In this document: piece after piece, positions 1-5,048 of the stretch | Position numbering within the stretch: position 1 is the first letter of the stretch | How the letters are laid out: each line of letters begins with the position of its first letter | Assembly: GCA_944392065.1 (NCBI GenBank) | Contig: CALXVO010000084.1 | Location: 1 to 5,435, forward strand | Direction of reading: 5' to 3' | Length of the DNA stretch: 5,435 nt | Origin: an uncultured Clostridia bacterium | Lineage (GTDB): Bacteria; Bacillota; Clostridia; TANB77; CAG-508 | Translations under genes and position numbers: made by a program | The notes under the pieces: generated by a model | Told to the model about the DNA's origin: nothing | What the model saw: the letters and a program-made list of their open reading frames with translations, nothing else | The model's database searches: none

Positions 1-414
1 TGTAGAACACACCATTGCTTTTACAGGAACAGTGTAGTTACCATTTGAATCTTTAGTATAAATGTTAACTACTTGTGCACCATAATTAACTTTTATATAA
101 TACTTGTTTGAAGAAGTTTGCTTAGGTTCATCTTTTTCGTCTTCTTCGTCCTTTTTCGCATTTTCTTCTTCAATTTTACTTAAATCTTCTTGTGAAGTTA
201 CATTTTCTAATGTTTCATAATCTTTTGATACTTTATCTTCACTTTCTGCTTGTGCATAATTTAGATTAGAACTAACCTCTGCAAATTCAGTATATCTTAC
301 ATATTCAAACGCACTAATTGTGATTGCAAAAGTTATAATCATCGCTCCCAATATTGCAAAAGCTGCTGTTTCATCTTCTATTTTCGTCTTAAGTATTTGT
401 ATAAATTTTTCCAT
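1..414 (-). CDS. Membrane-anchored L,D-transpeptidase (YkuD family), N-terminal part only
   Basis: Open reading frame of 138 codons that runs off the left edge of the window, so only the N-terminal part is present. The start ATG at 412-414 is preceded by AAAGGGG (420-426) at good spacing. Residues 1-16 are a short charged cytoplasmic tail, and 17-36 form one hydrophobic membrane segment. Residues 37-103 make a polar linker with a strongly acidic Glu/Asp/Lys stretch at about 82-96. From residue 104 the sequence KYYIKVNYGAQVVNIY, followed by VPVKAMVCST, matches the opening strands of the YkuD fold. In that family the next residues usually form the G-x-x-TP-x-G motif. The catalytic Cys/His motif lies outside the window. 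Such enzymes form 3-3 peptidoglycan cross-links or attach proteins to the wall, outside the membrane. The gene lies 56 bp after tRNA-Thr with no terminator between them, so it is probably transcribed with sigH. The family call is good; the substrate is unknown. Confidence 0.82.
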   Translation of the reverse strand, partial: MEKFIQILKTKIEDETAAFAILGAMIITFAITISAFEYVRYTEFAEVSSNLNYAQAESEDKVSKDYETLENVTSQEDLSKIEEENAKKDEEDEKDEPKQTSSNKYYIKVNYGAQVVNIYTKDSNGNYTVPVKAMVCST

Positions 415-470
415 TTTTTCCCCTTTATTTTATAATAGATGAATTTTTCCTATATTCCTATATAATAAAA

Positions 471-546
471 TGGAGCTTCCAGACGGAATCGAACCGTCGA
501 CCCCAGCCTTACCATGGCTGTGCTCTACCTACTGAGCTATAGAAGC
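471..546 (-). tRNA. tRNA-Thr, anticodon GGT
   Basis: A 76-nt cloverleaf read on the minus strand. The acceptor stem GCTTCTA pairs with TGGAAGC, including one G-U wobble. It is followed by discriminator T and an encoded CCA (471-473). The D arm is GCTC/GAGC with an 8-base loop containing GG. The anticodon stem CAGCC/GGCTG closes the loop ATGGTAA, giving anticodon GGT, which reads Thr codons ACC and ACU. The T arm is GACGG/CCGTC with loop TTCGATT. All invariant positions are present (T8, the purine at 26, T33, TTC in the T loop). The 5' end is one base from the sigH stop codon, and no promoter is visible directly in front. It is therefore probably cut out of the sigH transcript by RNase P. Confidence 0.96.
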
Positions 547-547
547 A

Positions 548-1198
548 CTACTCTTGTTTTAAGCCTTTTATGGCTTTTTTGCGTATACGTTGTATTGCAT
601 TATCTACTGACTTCACAGGCGTATCTAAATCTTGTGCTATTTGTACATAACTTTTTCCATTAATATACTTATTTAACACCTTTTTCTCGAAATCACTAAG
701 CGATTTATCAATTGTGCTTTCTAGATTTTGAAAATACTCTTTTTTAGTTATAGTATCTAATGGATCTTCTATTAAAGTTGAATTAAACACATCTATTAAA
801 GAAGTGTCACTATCTCCTTCTTCTTCATCATATGCAGATAAATTTAAAGATAAATATGAATTAAGTGGCATATGTTTTTGCCTATTTGAACTTTTTATTG
901 CTGTTATTAATTGTCTTTCTATACACATATTTGCGAAACTCTTAAACGAATTTTGCATATTAGGCTTGTAGCTTTTTATCGCTTTAAATAGCCCAATTAG
1001 CCCTTCTTGAATTATATCGTCTCTTTCGGCCCCAATTATAAAGTATTTACTTACTTTTATATTTACTAATTCTTTGTATTTACTAATTAAGTAATCAAAA
1101 GCAAGCTTATCTCCGGATTTAATTATTTCTATTAAATCTTCGTCTTTTAAATTGTCATAATCTTTATTTGTAGAGTAAAAAACATTTGCACTTTCCAT
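548..1198 (-). CDS. sigH: RNA polymerase sigma factor SigH (Spo0H)
   Basis: Sigma-70 family protein of 216 residues, the usual SigH length. Region 2 spans about residues 20-110: the core-binding helix around LAFDYLISKYKELV, then GAERDDIIQEGLIGLFKAI, then the DNA-melting and -10 recognition part SFKSFANMCIERQLITAIKS. The stretch RQKHMPLNSYLSLN (107-120) is characteristic of SigH. An acidic linker (124-147) leads to region 4 (about 165-213) with the helix-turn-helix SYVQIAQDLDTPVKSVDNAIQRIRKK, which reads the -35 element. In spore formers SigH directs transition-state and early sporulation genes, and competence genes in some species. The ATG at 1196-1198 is the only plausible start. The Shine-Dalgarno AGGAGG (1212-1217) lies 13 bases upstream, somewhat far, but no closer start codon is in frame. 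A consensus promoter lies upstream. The gene usually stands near rpmG-secE-nusG; here a tRNA-Thr and an L,D-transpeptidase follow instead. Confidence 0.95.
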   Translation of the reverse strand: MESANVFYSTNKDYDNLKDEDLIEIIKSGDKLAFDYLISKYKELVNIKVSKYFIIGAERDDIIQEGLIGLFKAIKSYKPNMQNSFKSFANMCIERQLITAIKSSNRQKHMPLNSYLSLNLSAYDEEEGDSDTSLIDVFNSTLIEDPLDTITKKEYFQNLESTIDKSLSDFEKKVLNKYINGKSYVQIAQDLDTPVKSVDNAIQRIRKKAIKGLKQE

Positions 1199-1211
1199 AT
1201 TTATAAAGATA

Positions 1212-1217
1212 CCTCCT
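1212..1217 (-). promoter_or_regulatory. Ribosome binding site of sigH
   Basis: A perfect AGGAGG on the minus strand, 13 bases from the ATG of sigH. The spacing is longer than the usual 6-9 bases, which may lower translation. No alternative start codon in frame lies closer. Confidence 0.8.
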
Positions 1218-1236
1218 GAAGTTTCCTATGTGTTTA

Positions 1237-1265
1237 ATTATAAGTCAGCAAACTCTTTTAGTCAA
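1237..1265 (-). promoter_or_regulatory. Housekeeping-type promoter of sigH operon
   Basis: The minus strand reads TTGACT (1260-1265), a 17-bp spacer, then TATAAT (1237-1242). This differs from the vegetative sigma consensus at only one position. Transcription would begin near 1230, leaving a leader of about 30 bases before sigH. This is a strong primary-sigma promoter, and no SigH-type promoter was seen here, so basal sigH expression should not depend on SigH itself. Confidence 0.88.
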
Positions 1266-1321
1266 TAGAAATTTAATATTTTATTTAATTTATGGTTACT
1301 AGATAAGTAGAGCGAAAGCAG

Positions 1322-1350
1322 TTGAGAATTGATTTGATTTATGATAATAT
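1322..1350 (+). promoter_or_regulatory. Probable promoter of rqcH
   Basis: TTGAGA (1322-1327) is followed by a 17-bp spacer and TAATAT (1345-1350), with TG at 1342-1343 forming an extended -10. Transcription would start near 1357, about 25 bases before the rqcH ATG, with the ribosome binding site inside that leader. The TTG that could open a longer rqcH reading frame is part of this -35 box, which argues against it as a start codon. The -10 matches at four of six positions, so this is a moderate call. Confidence 0.5.
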
Positions 1351-1368
1351 ATTACTAAAAATAAATTT

Positions 1369-1374
1369 AAGGAG
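1369..1374 (+). promoter_or_regulatory. Ribosome binding site deciding the rqcH start
   Basis: AAGGAG lies 7 bases before the ATG at 1382. The protein from there begins MAYDG, matching the start of NFACT proteins (MA-F/Y-DG). The frame is open further upstream to a TTG at 1322, but the 20 extra residues resemble nothing in the family and no Shine-Dalgarno precedes that TTG. Confidence 0.85.
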
Positions 1375-1381
1375 AACATCA

Positions 1382-3190
1382 ATGGCTTATGATGGTTTAA
1401 TTAATTTTTCTGTTGTAAATGAATTAAAAAATAAAATACTAGGTGGCAAAATTGACAAAATTTATGAGCCTAATTTTGAGGAAATTGTATTAGGTATTTA
1501 TTCTAATGGTTCAAAATATGCTTTGCAATTGGTTATAAATTCCAGTTGTTATAGAGCCAATCTAACCACAAATACCAAACCAAATCCAAATCAGGCTCCA
1601 AATTTTTGTATGATGTTAAGAAAACATTTACTTGGTGGTCGCATTACTAATATTTATACTAATAATTTGGAGAGAATTATCTTTATTGATTTTGAAATTA
1701 TTGGTAGGAATTATGACGACTTTACTCCTCATCCTGTTCACGATGATTTAAGTTTTGAGGTAAAGCACCAAGGTCTTGAATATGATGAGGATTACAACTT
1801 TTTTACTTCAGGAGAAAACGCTAATTCTTCTATTAATCTTAAAAATTTCTCTATAAAAAAGCTTATTATTGAACTAATGGGAAAGCATAGCAATATTATT
1901 TTAGTTGATGAGAAAAATAGAATAATAGATGCGATGAAGCATTTCTCTGTCATATCTGGCTCATATAGAGATATATATGCAGGAGCTCAATACGAACTTC
2001 CAAAATCAGATAAATTAGATTTTATGAATATTAATGATGAAGAAGAATTCTACAGTGTTTTAAAAAGTAATTCGACCAATGCTAAAAGTAATAGCCTTGC
2101 AAGTGCTATAAGTAATGCTTTTACTGGCATAAGTAAAAGTTCCATTTATTCATTTGAAAATACATTGAACATATCGGATAACATAACTAACGAGAATTCT
2201 AACATATTATTTAAATATTTACATACTATCATAACTTATAATAAAAATGTTACTTGCAAAAAGTTCGAGTCTGGATATTCCTTAGAATATACCGATTCAA
2301 AAAAAGAGCCGGATTTGCAAATAAATTTCTTTTTAGACGATTACTACACCTTAAAGGAAACTAATACTATTTTTACTACTTACAGAGATAATCTTTTAAA
2401 ATTAATTTTAAATAAACTTAACAAACTAAATATTAAATTAGATACTATAAATTCTAAATTGAATGAATGTAAGAATGCCGAAAAATACAAGCTATATGGG
2501 GAACTTATCACCTCTAATTTGTATAGGATAAAGGATTATAACACAGATGCTATTACTTTGGAAAATTTTTATGATAATAATACTCCTATAGTTATTCCTC
2601 TTGACAAAAGCCTTTCTCCATCTGCTAATGCTAAGAACTTTTTTAAAAAATATAAAAAATTGAAAGTAGCTATAGAGTATATTGATGTACAAAAAAGCTC
2701 TATTATAGCTGATATAAATTATTTAGAGAGTATTGTTTACGAAATAGAAATTGCTAATACTGTTGGAGATATTGATGAGATTTATAATGAAATTCGTGAA
2801 ACCAATATGACATTAAATAGTTCAAAGCAAAAACGAAGTAAAAGAATTACTGCTAAGAAAAACAAAAGTGCTGTTGGAGAACCCTTCAAATATGATATTG
2901 ATGGTTTTACTGTTTTGGTTGGTAAAAATAATAAGCAGAACGATTATTTAACCACTAAACTTGCAAATAAAGAAGATATTTGGTTTCATGTTAAAGATTT
3001 CCATGGAAGTCACGTGCTATTAAGAACAGAAAACAAAATACCTAGCCAAGAAACAATAAACAAATGTGCAAAACTTGCTAAAGAACATAGTAAAGCTGTA
3101 AACTCTTCCAATGTGCCAGTTGATTATACTTTCGTAAAATATGTAAAAAAGCCATCCAGAAGCAAACCCCGGCATGGTTATTTATACTAA
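1382..3190 (+). CDS. rqcH: Ribosome quality control protein RqcH (NFACT family), C-terminus frameshifted
   Basis: RqcH (Rqc2/NEMF homologue, formerly annotated as fibronectin-binding protein FbpA/YloA) binds obstructed 50S subunits with peptidyl-tRNA and recruits tRNA-Ala to add C-terminal alanine tails that mark stalled chains for degradation. The zero frame encodes 602 residues. NFACT-N carries D4 near the start and E97-R98, equivalent to the D/E-R pair needed for tail synthesis in B. subtilis. An acidic insertion lies at about 107-156, before the conserved KKLIIELMGKHSNIILVDE. A coiled-coil middle follows, then EKYKLYGELITSNLYRIK and the IPLDKSLSPSANAKNFFKKY block. NFACT-R (DUF814) starts near residue 510 and includes DIWFHVKDFHGSHV and NSSNVPVDYTFVKYVKKPS. 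The usual ending KPGMVIYT is absent in this frame because of an extra C at 3167-3170. The protein instead ends RHGYLY. A +1 shift would give 609 residues ending at 3212. The family call is very strong; the state of the C-terminus is uncertain. Confidence 0.93.
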   Translation: MAYDGLINFSVVNELKNKILGGKIDKIYEPNFEEIVLGIYSNGSKYALQLVINSSCYRANLTTNTKPNPNQAPNFCMMLRKHLLGGRITNIYTNNLERIIFIDFEIIGRNYDDFTPHPVHDDLSFEVKHQGLEYDEDYNFFTSGENANSSINLKNFSIKKLIIELMGKHSNIILVDEKNRIIDAMKHFSVISGSYRDIYAGAQYELPKSDKLDFMNINDEEEFYSVLKSNSTNAKSNSLASAISNAFTGISKSSIYSFENTLNISDNITNENSNILFKYLHTIITYNKNVTCKKFESGYSLEYTDSKKEPDLQINFFLDDYYTLKETNTIFTTYRDNLLKLILNKLNKLNIKLDTINSKLNECKNAEKYKLYGELITSNLYRIKDYNTDAITLENFYDNNTPIVIPLDKSLSPSANAKNFFKKYKKLKVAIEYIDVQKSSIIADINYLESIVYEIEIANTVGDIDEIYNEIRETNMTLNSSKQKRSKRITAKKNKSAVGEPFKYDIDGFTVLVGKNNKQNDYLTTKLANKEDIWFHVKDFHGSHVLLRTENKIPSQETINKCAKLAKEHSKAVNSSNVPVDYTFVKYVKKPSRSKPRHGYLY

Positions 3191-3212
3191 TAATAAGACT
3201 GTAAATGTGTAA
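3164..3212 (+). other. Apparent +1 frameshift in rqcH and its out-of-frame tail
   Basis: The zero frame reads AAA CCC CGG CAT and stops at 3188-3190. If one C of the run at 3167-3170 is skipped, the reading becomes AAA CCC GGC ATG GTT ATT TAT ACT and continues to TAA at 3210-3212. That gives KPGMVIYTNNKTVNV, the expected end of the NFACT-R domain. After a +1 slip, the proline tRNA on CCC (3167-3169) would pair again with CCC (3168-3170). The codon it would leave behind is CGG, which I do not see elsewhere in this A/T-rich gene. A sequencing or assembly error in a homopolymer is the simplest explanation. Programmed recoding is possible. Confidence 0.85.
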
Positions 3213-3232
3213 GTTAGGTTAATTATATGAAG

Positions 3233-3265
3233 GTGGCGATGCTATTAATGCATCGCCACTCTTTT
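3233..3265 (+). terminator. Rho-independent terminator after rqcH
   Basis: A perfect 10-bp stem, GTGGCGATGC (3233-3242) with GCATCGCCAC (3250-3259), encloses the 7-base loop TATTAAT and is followed by TCTTTT. It lies 21 bases after the restored rqcH stop at 3212. The T tract is short, but the stem is GC-rich in an otherwise AT-rich stretch. On the minus strand the bases after the stem (CCTTCATATAATT) lack a T run, so it would be a weaker terminator for the orphan gene converging from 3274. Confidence 0.78.
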
Positions 3266-3273
3266 GGTTGTGC

Positions 3274-3528
3274 TTACCGGCAGGTTACTACGCCCTCGAT
3301 TACGACAACATTAATACCGTAACTGCCGCCGAATCTTTCTTGTATTGATTTGCCCATTATGATTGTTTCTCCATAGCTTATAGGGCTTGGCGAAAGACCC
3401 ACGTTTAACATTCCATTGTGGTAGCTCGCCCCGTTCAAGCGGTAGCCATAGCGTTGCCACAGCCACCTATTGAGTTCTTCGTAAAGCTCTGGATTGTGCT
3501 CCTTACTGACGATTCCGTTTTGTTTCAT
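3274..3528 (-). CDS. Small hypothetical protein, GC-rich orphan
   Basis: An 84-residue ORF that I do not recognise. The N-terminal third contains NPELYEELNRWLWQRYGY, probably a helix rich in aromatic and acidic residues. The rest looks like short beta strands with many Gly and Ser, ending IEGVVTCR. There is no signal peptide, no membrane segment and no clear motif. It has one cysteine, near the end. The ATG at 3526-3528 is preceded by AAAGG (3541-3545) at 12 bases. A GTG at 3536-3538 is in another frame. A strong promoter stands upstream, which supports a real gene. By hand count 118 of 255 bases are G or C (46%), far above its neighbours. It uses codons such as CTG, CGC, GGG, GCG and TCG that are scarce around it. 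This points to horizontal acquisition. It converges with rqcH. Confidence 0.62.
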   Translation of the reverse strand: MKQNGIVSKEHNPELYEELNRWLWQRYGYRLNGASYHNGMLNVGLSPSPISYGETIIMGKSIQERFGGSYGINVVVIEGVVTCR

Positions 3529-3577
3529 TTTTTTTCACAACCTTTATAAAATTTAATCCAAATCGGATCTGTAATAT

Positions 3578-3606
3578 ATTATATCATAAAAAGTAACATA
3601 AATCAA
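3578..3606 (-). promoter_or_regulatory. Extended -10 promoter of the orphan gene
   Basis: The minus strand reads TTGATT (3601-3606), a 17-bp spacer, then TATAAT (3578-3583), with TG at 3585-3586 giving the extended TGnTATAAT form. Transcription would begin near 3571. The leader contains the small inverted repeat ATCC-aaatc-GGAT (3556-3568, plus strand), too short to call an operator. The rest of the AT-rich gap 3529-3682 shows no clear terminator for the alcohol dehydrogenase gene. Confidence 0.75.
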
Positions 3607-3682
3607 TTACTATAAGTTATTTTTATTTTATTTATTTTACTTTAACAATTTATAATTTTATCTTAACTTTATAAATAACATT

Positions 3683-4840
3683 TTACATAGCTTCTTCATA
3701 TAGTTTAATAAAATCCTCTCTTGTAACTTCTCTTGGGTTTCCTGGTTTGCAAGGGTCTTCCATTGCTTTATCAGCAAGCATTGGTATGTCTTCCATCTTT
3801 CCACCAACTTCTCCTACTGTTTGCATTATTCCAACTTTTTCAGATAAGTCTTTTATTTTCTCACAAAAAGTTTTAATAACTTCTTCCTTCGTAAATTTAG
3901 TTGCGTCTGTATGGAAAGCCCCAGTTAAAATTTCTCTATACTCTTCATAGCTTGTTTCTCCATTAAATTTCATAACTGTTGGAAGAAGTATAGCATTTGC
4001 TAAACCGTGTGGTGTATCATATACGGCTCCTAACTGATGTGCCATAGAGTGAACTATGCCAAGACCAACATTTGAGAATGCCATACCTGCTATATATTGT
4101 CCAAGTCCCATATTATTTATAGCTTCTTGGTCTTTTTCATTTACAGCTTTCTCTAGGTTATCATATATTAATTGAATTGCTTTCATAGAAAACATTTGAG
4201 ACATTGTATTTCTATTTTTTGTAATATATCCCTCTATTGCATGTGTCAAAGCATCCATTCCTGTTGATGCAGCTATTGATTTTGGCATAGAAGCCATAAG
4301 TTCTGTATCAACAATTGCAATTATTGGAATATCATGTTCATCAACACAAACCATTTTTATTTCTCTTTCAGGGTCTGTTATAACATAATTTATCGTAACC
4401 TCTGCAGCTGTTCCAGCTGTTGTTGGAAGCGCTATAATTGGTAAACCTTTATTTTTTGTATTAGATGCACCATTTAAAGAAACTACATCTGCTCTATCAG
4501 GGTTTGTCATAATAATAGATATACCTTTTGCCGTATCAATACTAGATCCACCTCCTACTGCAACAATTACATCGGCACCAATTTCTTTGCACATTGCAAT
4601 TCCTGCATTTACATTTGCGATTGGTGGGTTTGGAAGTACATCATGATATACTCCATACTCAATTCCTGCTTCATCTAATATATCTGTTACTTTTTTGCTA
4701 ACGCCTACCTCATATAAAGATTTATCTGTAACTACTAAAACCTTTTTAAATCCTCTATTTTTAATTTCATCTGCAAGAACACTTCTTGCACCTTCTCCAA
4801 AATAAGATGTTTCATTTAAAACAAATTTTGTAACTGCCAT
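3683..4840 (-). CDS. fucO: Iron-dependent alcohol dehydrogenase, FucO-like (lactaldehyde reductase)
   Basis: Group III (iron-type) alcohol dehydrogenase of 385 residues, close in length to E. coli FucO (about 383). FucO reduces lactaldehyde to 1,2-propanediol with NADH in the cytoplasm. The N-terminal dinucleotide domain shows VVTDK with D39, the residue favouring NADH in FucO, and GGGSSIDTAKG (96-106). The stretch LPTTAGTAAEVTINYVITD (138-156) is very FucO-like. The metal ligands are all present: D196 and H200 (MDALTHAIEGYI), H264 (GIVHSMAH) and H278 (DTPHGLANAILLP). The C-terminal GNPREVTREDFIKLY also fits. The ATG at 4838-4840 is chosen because AGGAGG (4850-4855) sits 9 bases upstream and the protein then starts MAVTKFVLNET, as in FucO. 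A TTG at 4868-4870 would put ten odd residues in front, across the Shine-Dalgarno. An aldehyde dehydrogenase gene lies upstream. The actual substrate (lactaldehyde, other short aldehydes or diols) cannot be fixed. Confidence 0.92.
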   Translation of the reverse strand: MAVTKFVLNETSYFGEGARSVLADEIKNRGFKKVLVVTDKSLYEVGVSKKVTDILDEAGIEYGVYHDVLPNPPIANVNAGIAMCKEIGADVIVAVGGGSSIDTAKGISIIMTNPDRADVVSLNGASNTKNKGLPIIALPTTAGTAAEVTINYVITDPEREIKMVCVDEHDIPIIAIVDTELMASMPKSIAASTGMDALTHAIEGYITKNRNTMSQMFSMKAIQLIYDNLEKAVNEKDQEAINNMGLGQYIAGMAFSNVGLGIVHSMAHQLGAVYDTPHGLANAILLPTVMKFNGETSYEEYREILTGAFHTDATKFTKEEVIKTFCEKIKDLSEKVGIMQTVGEVGGKMEDIPMLADKAMEDPCKPGNPREVTREDFIKLYEEAM

Positions 4841-4849
4841 CTTCTTTTT

Positions 4850-4855
4850 CCTCCT
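4850..4855 (-). promoter_or_regulatory. Ribosome binding site deciding the fucO start
   Basis: A perfect AGGAGG on the minus strand, 9 bases before the ATG at 4838-4840. It lies downstream of the alternative TTG start at 4868-4870, which makes that longer start unlikely. Confidence 0.88.
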
Positions 4856-4873
4856 CTCGACTTTTGTCAAAAC

Positions 4874-5046
4874 TAATTACAATTCACAGCATTTTATAAA
4901 TTGATAAACAATTGAAAGTTTTATCTAAGTAGTTCCACGTGTCACATATATTTTTTGTTCGAAAACTTGGAGAACACAAAATATATGTGACAGCAAGATG
5001 GAACGGACCTTATATAAAAAACTCTAATTTCTGTGAATTGTAATTA
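4874..5046. repeat. 173-bp MITE-like element with 16-bp terminal inverted repeats
   Basis: The ends are perfect inverted repeats: TAATTACAATTCACAG (4874-4889) and CTGTGAATTGTAATTA (5031-5046). Inside, the arms continue as an imperfect palindrome. AGTTTTAT (4917-4924) faces ATAAAAAACT (5014-5023), TAAG (4926-4929) faces CTTA (5009-5012), and GTTCCA (4932-4937) faces TGGAAC (4999-5004). A 15-bp perfect stem forms the centre. The left arm has about 20 unpaired extra bases (4890-4916). No ORF fits inside. The element starts 2 bases past the aldehyde dehydrogenase stop and ends 18 bases before the fucO Shine-Dalgarno. Without it the gap shrinks from 208 to 35 bp, which suggests insertion into an operon. 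The outermost TA on each side could be a target duplication as made by IS630/Tc1-type transposases, but this is inference. The alternative is a structured mRNA spacer. Confidence 0.72.
4940..4992. repeat. Central long hairpin inside the inverted-repeat element
   Basis: TGTCACATATATTTT (4940-4954) pairs perfectly with AAAATATATGTGACA (4978-4992). After one mismatch, TGTTC (4956-4960) pairs with GAACA (4972-4976). The 11-base loop is GAAAACTTGGA. That makes 20 paired bases in 53. No T tract follows on either strand, so it is not a normal terminator. In the ALDH-fucO transcript it would form a stable stem that could protect or process the mRNA. Confidence 0.8.
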
Positions 5047-5048
5047 TA

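Noticed and set aside
427..453. SigH-type promoter before the L,D-transpeptidase: ATAGGAAAA, 11 bp, ATAAAAT on the minus strand.
   Set aside because: One key base of the -10 is wrong (A instead of G). Transcription would start at about 420, inside the ribosome binding site, leaving no usable leader.
1322..1381. Longer rqcH reading frame from the TTG at 1322, adding 20 residues.
   Set aside because: No ribosome binding site precedes it. The extra residues do not fit the NFACT family, and the TTG is part of the likely -35 box. The ATG at 1382 has a good AAGGAG.
2492..2692. Minus-strand ORF of 66 codons inside rqcH.
   Set aside because: It lies wholly in the antisense of a well-conserved coding region, has low-complexity Ile/Phe/Tyr-rich content, and has no ribosome binding site that I can see.
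3648..3676. ATTTATAA / TTATAAAT inverted repeat after the fucO stop as a terminator.
   Set aside because: The stem is only A-T pairs with a 13-base loop and no clear T tract in the minus direction. It is probably chance in very AT-rich DNA.
3747..3950. Plus-strand ORF of 67 codons opposite the alcohol dehydrogenase gene.
   Set aside because: It is the shadow of a strongly conserved gene, with no promoter or ribosome binding site and no recognisable protein features.
4841..4870. Longer alcohol dehydrogenase frame from the TTG at 4868-4870.
   Set aside because: The added residues are the translated Shine-Dalgarno region. The ATG at 4838-4840 gives the normal FucO N-terminus.
4899..4913. AATTG-ATAAA-CAATT palindrome upstream of fucO as a Rex (NADH-sensing) operator, attractive for a fermentation gene.
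   Set aside because: Rex sites are about 18 bp, of the form TTGTTAAnnnnTTAACAA. This one is too short and lacks the inner bases. It also lies in the inverted-repeat element.
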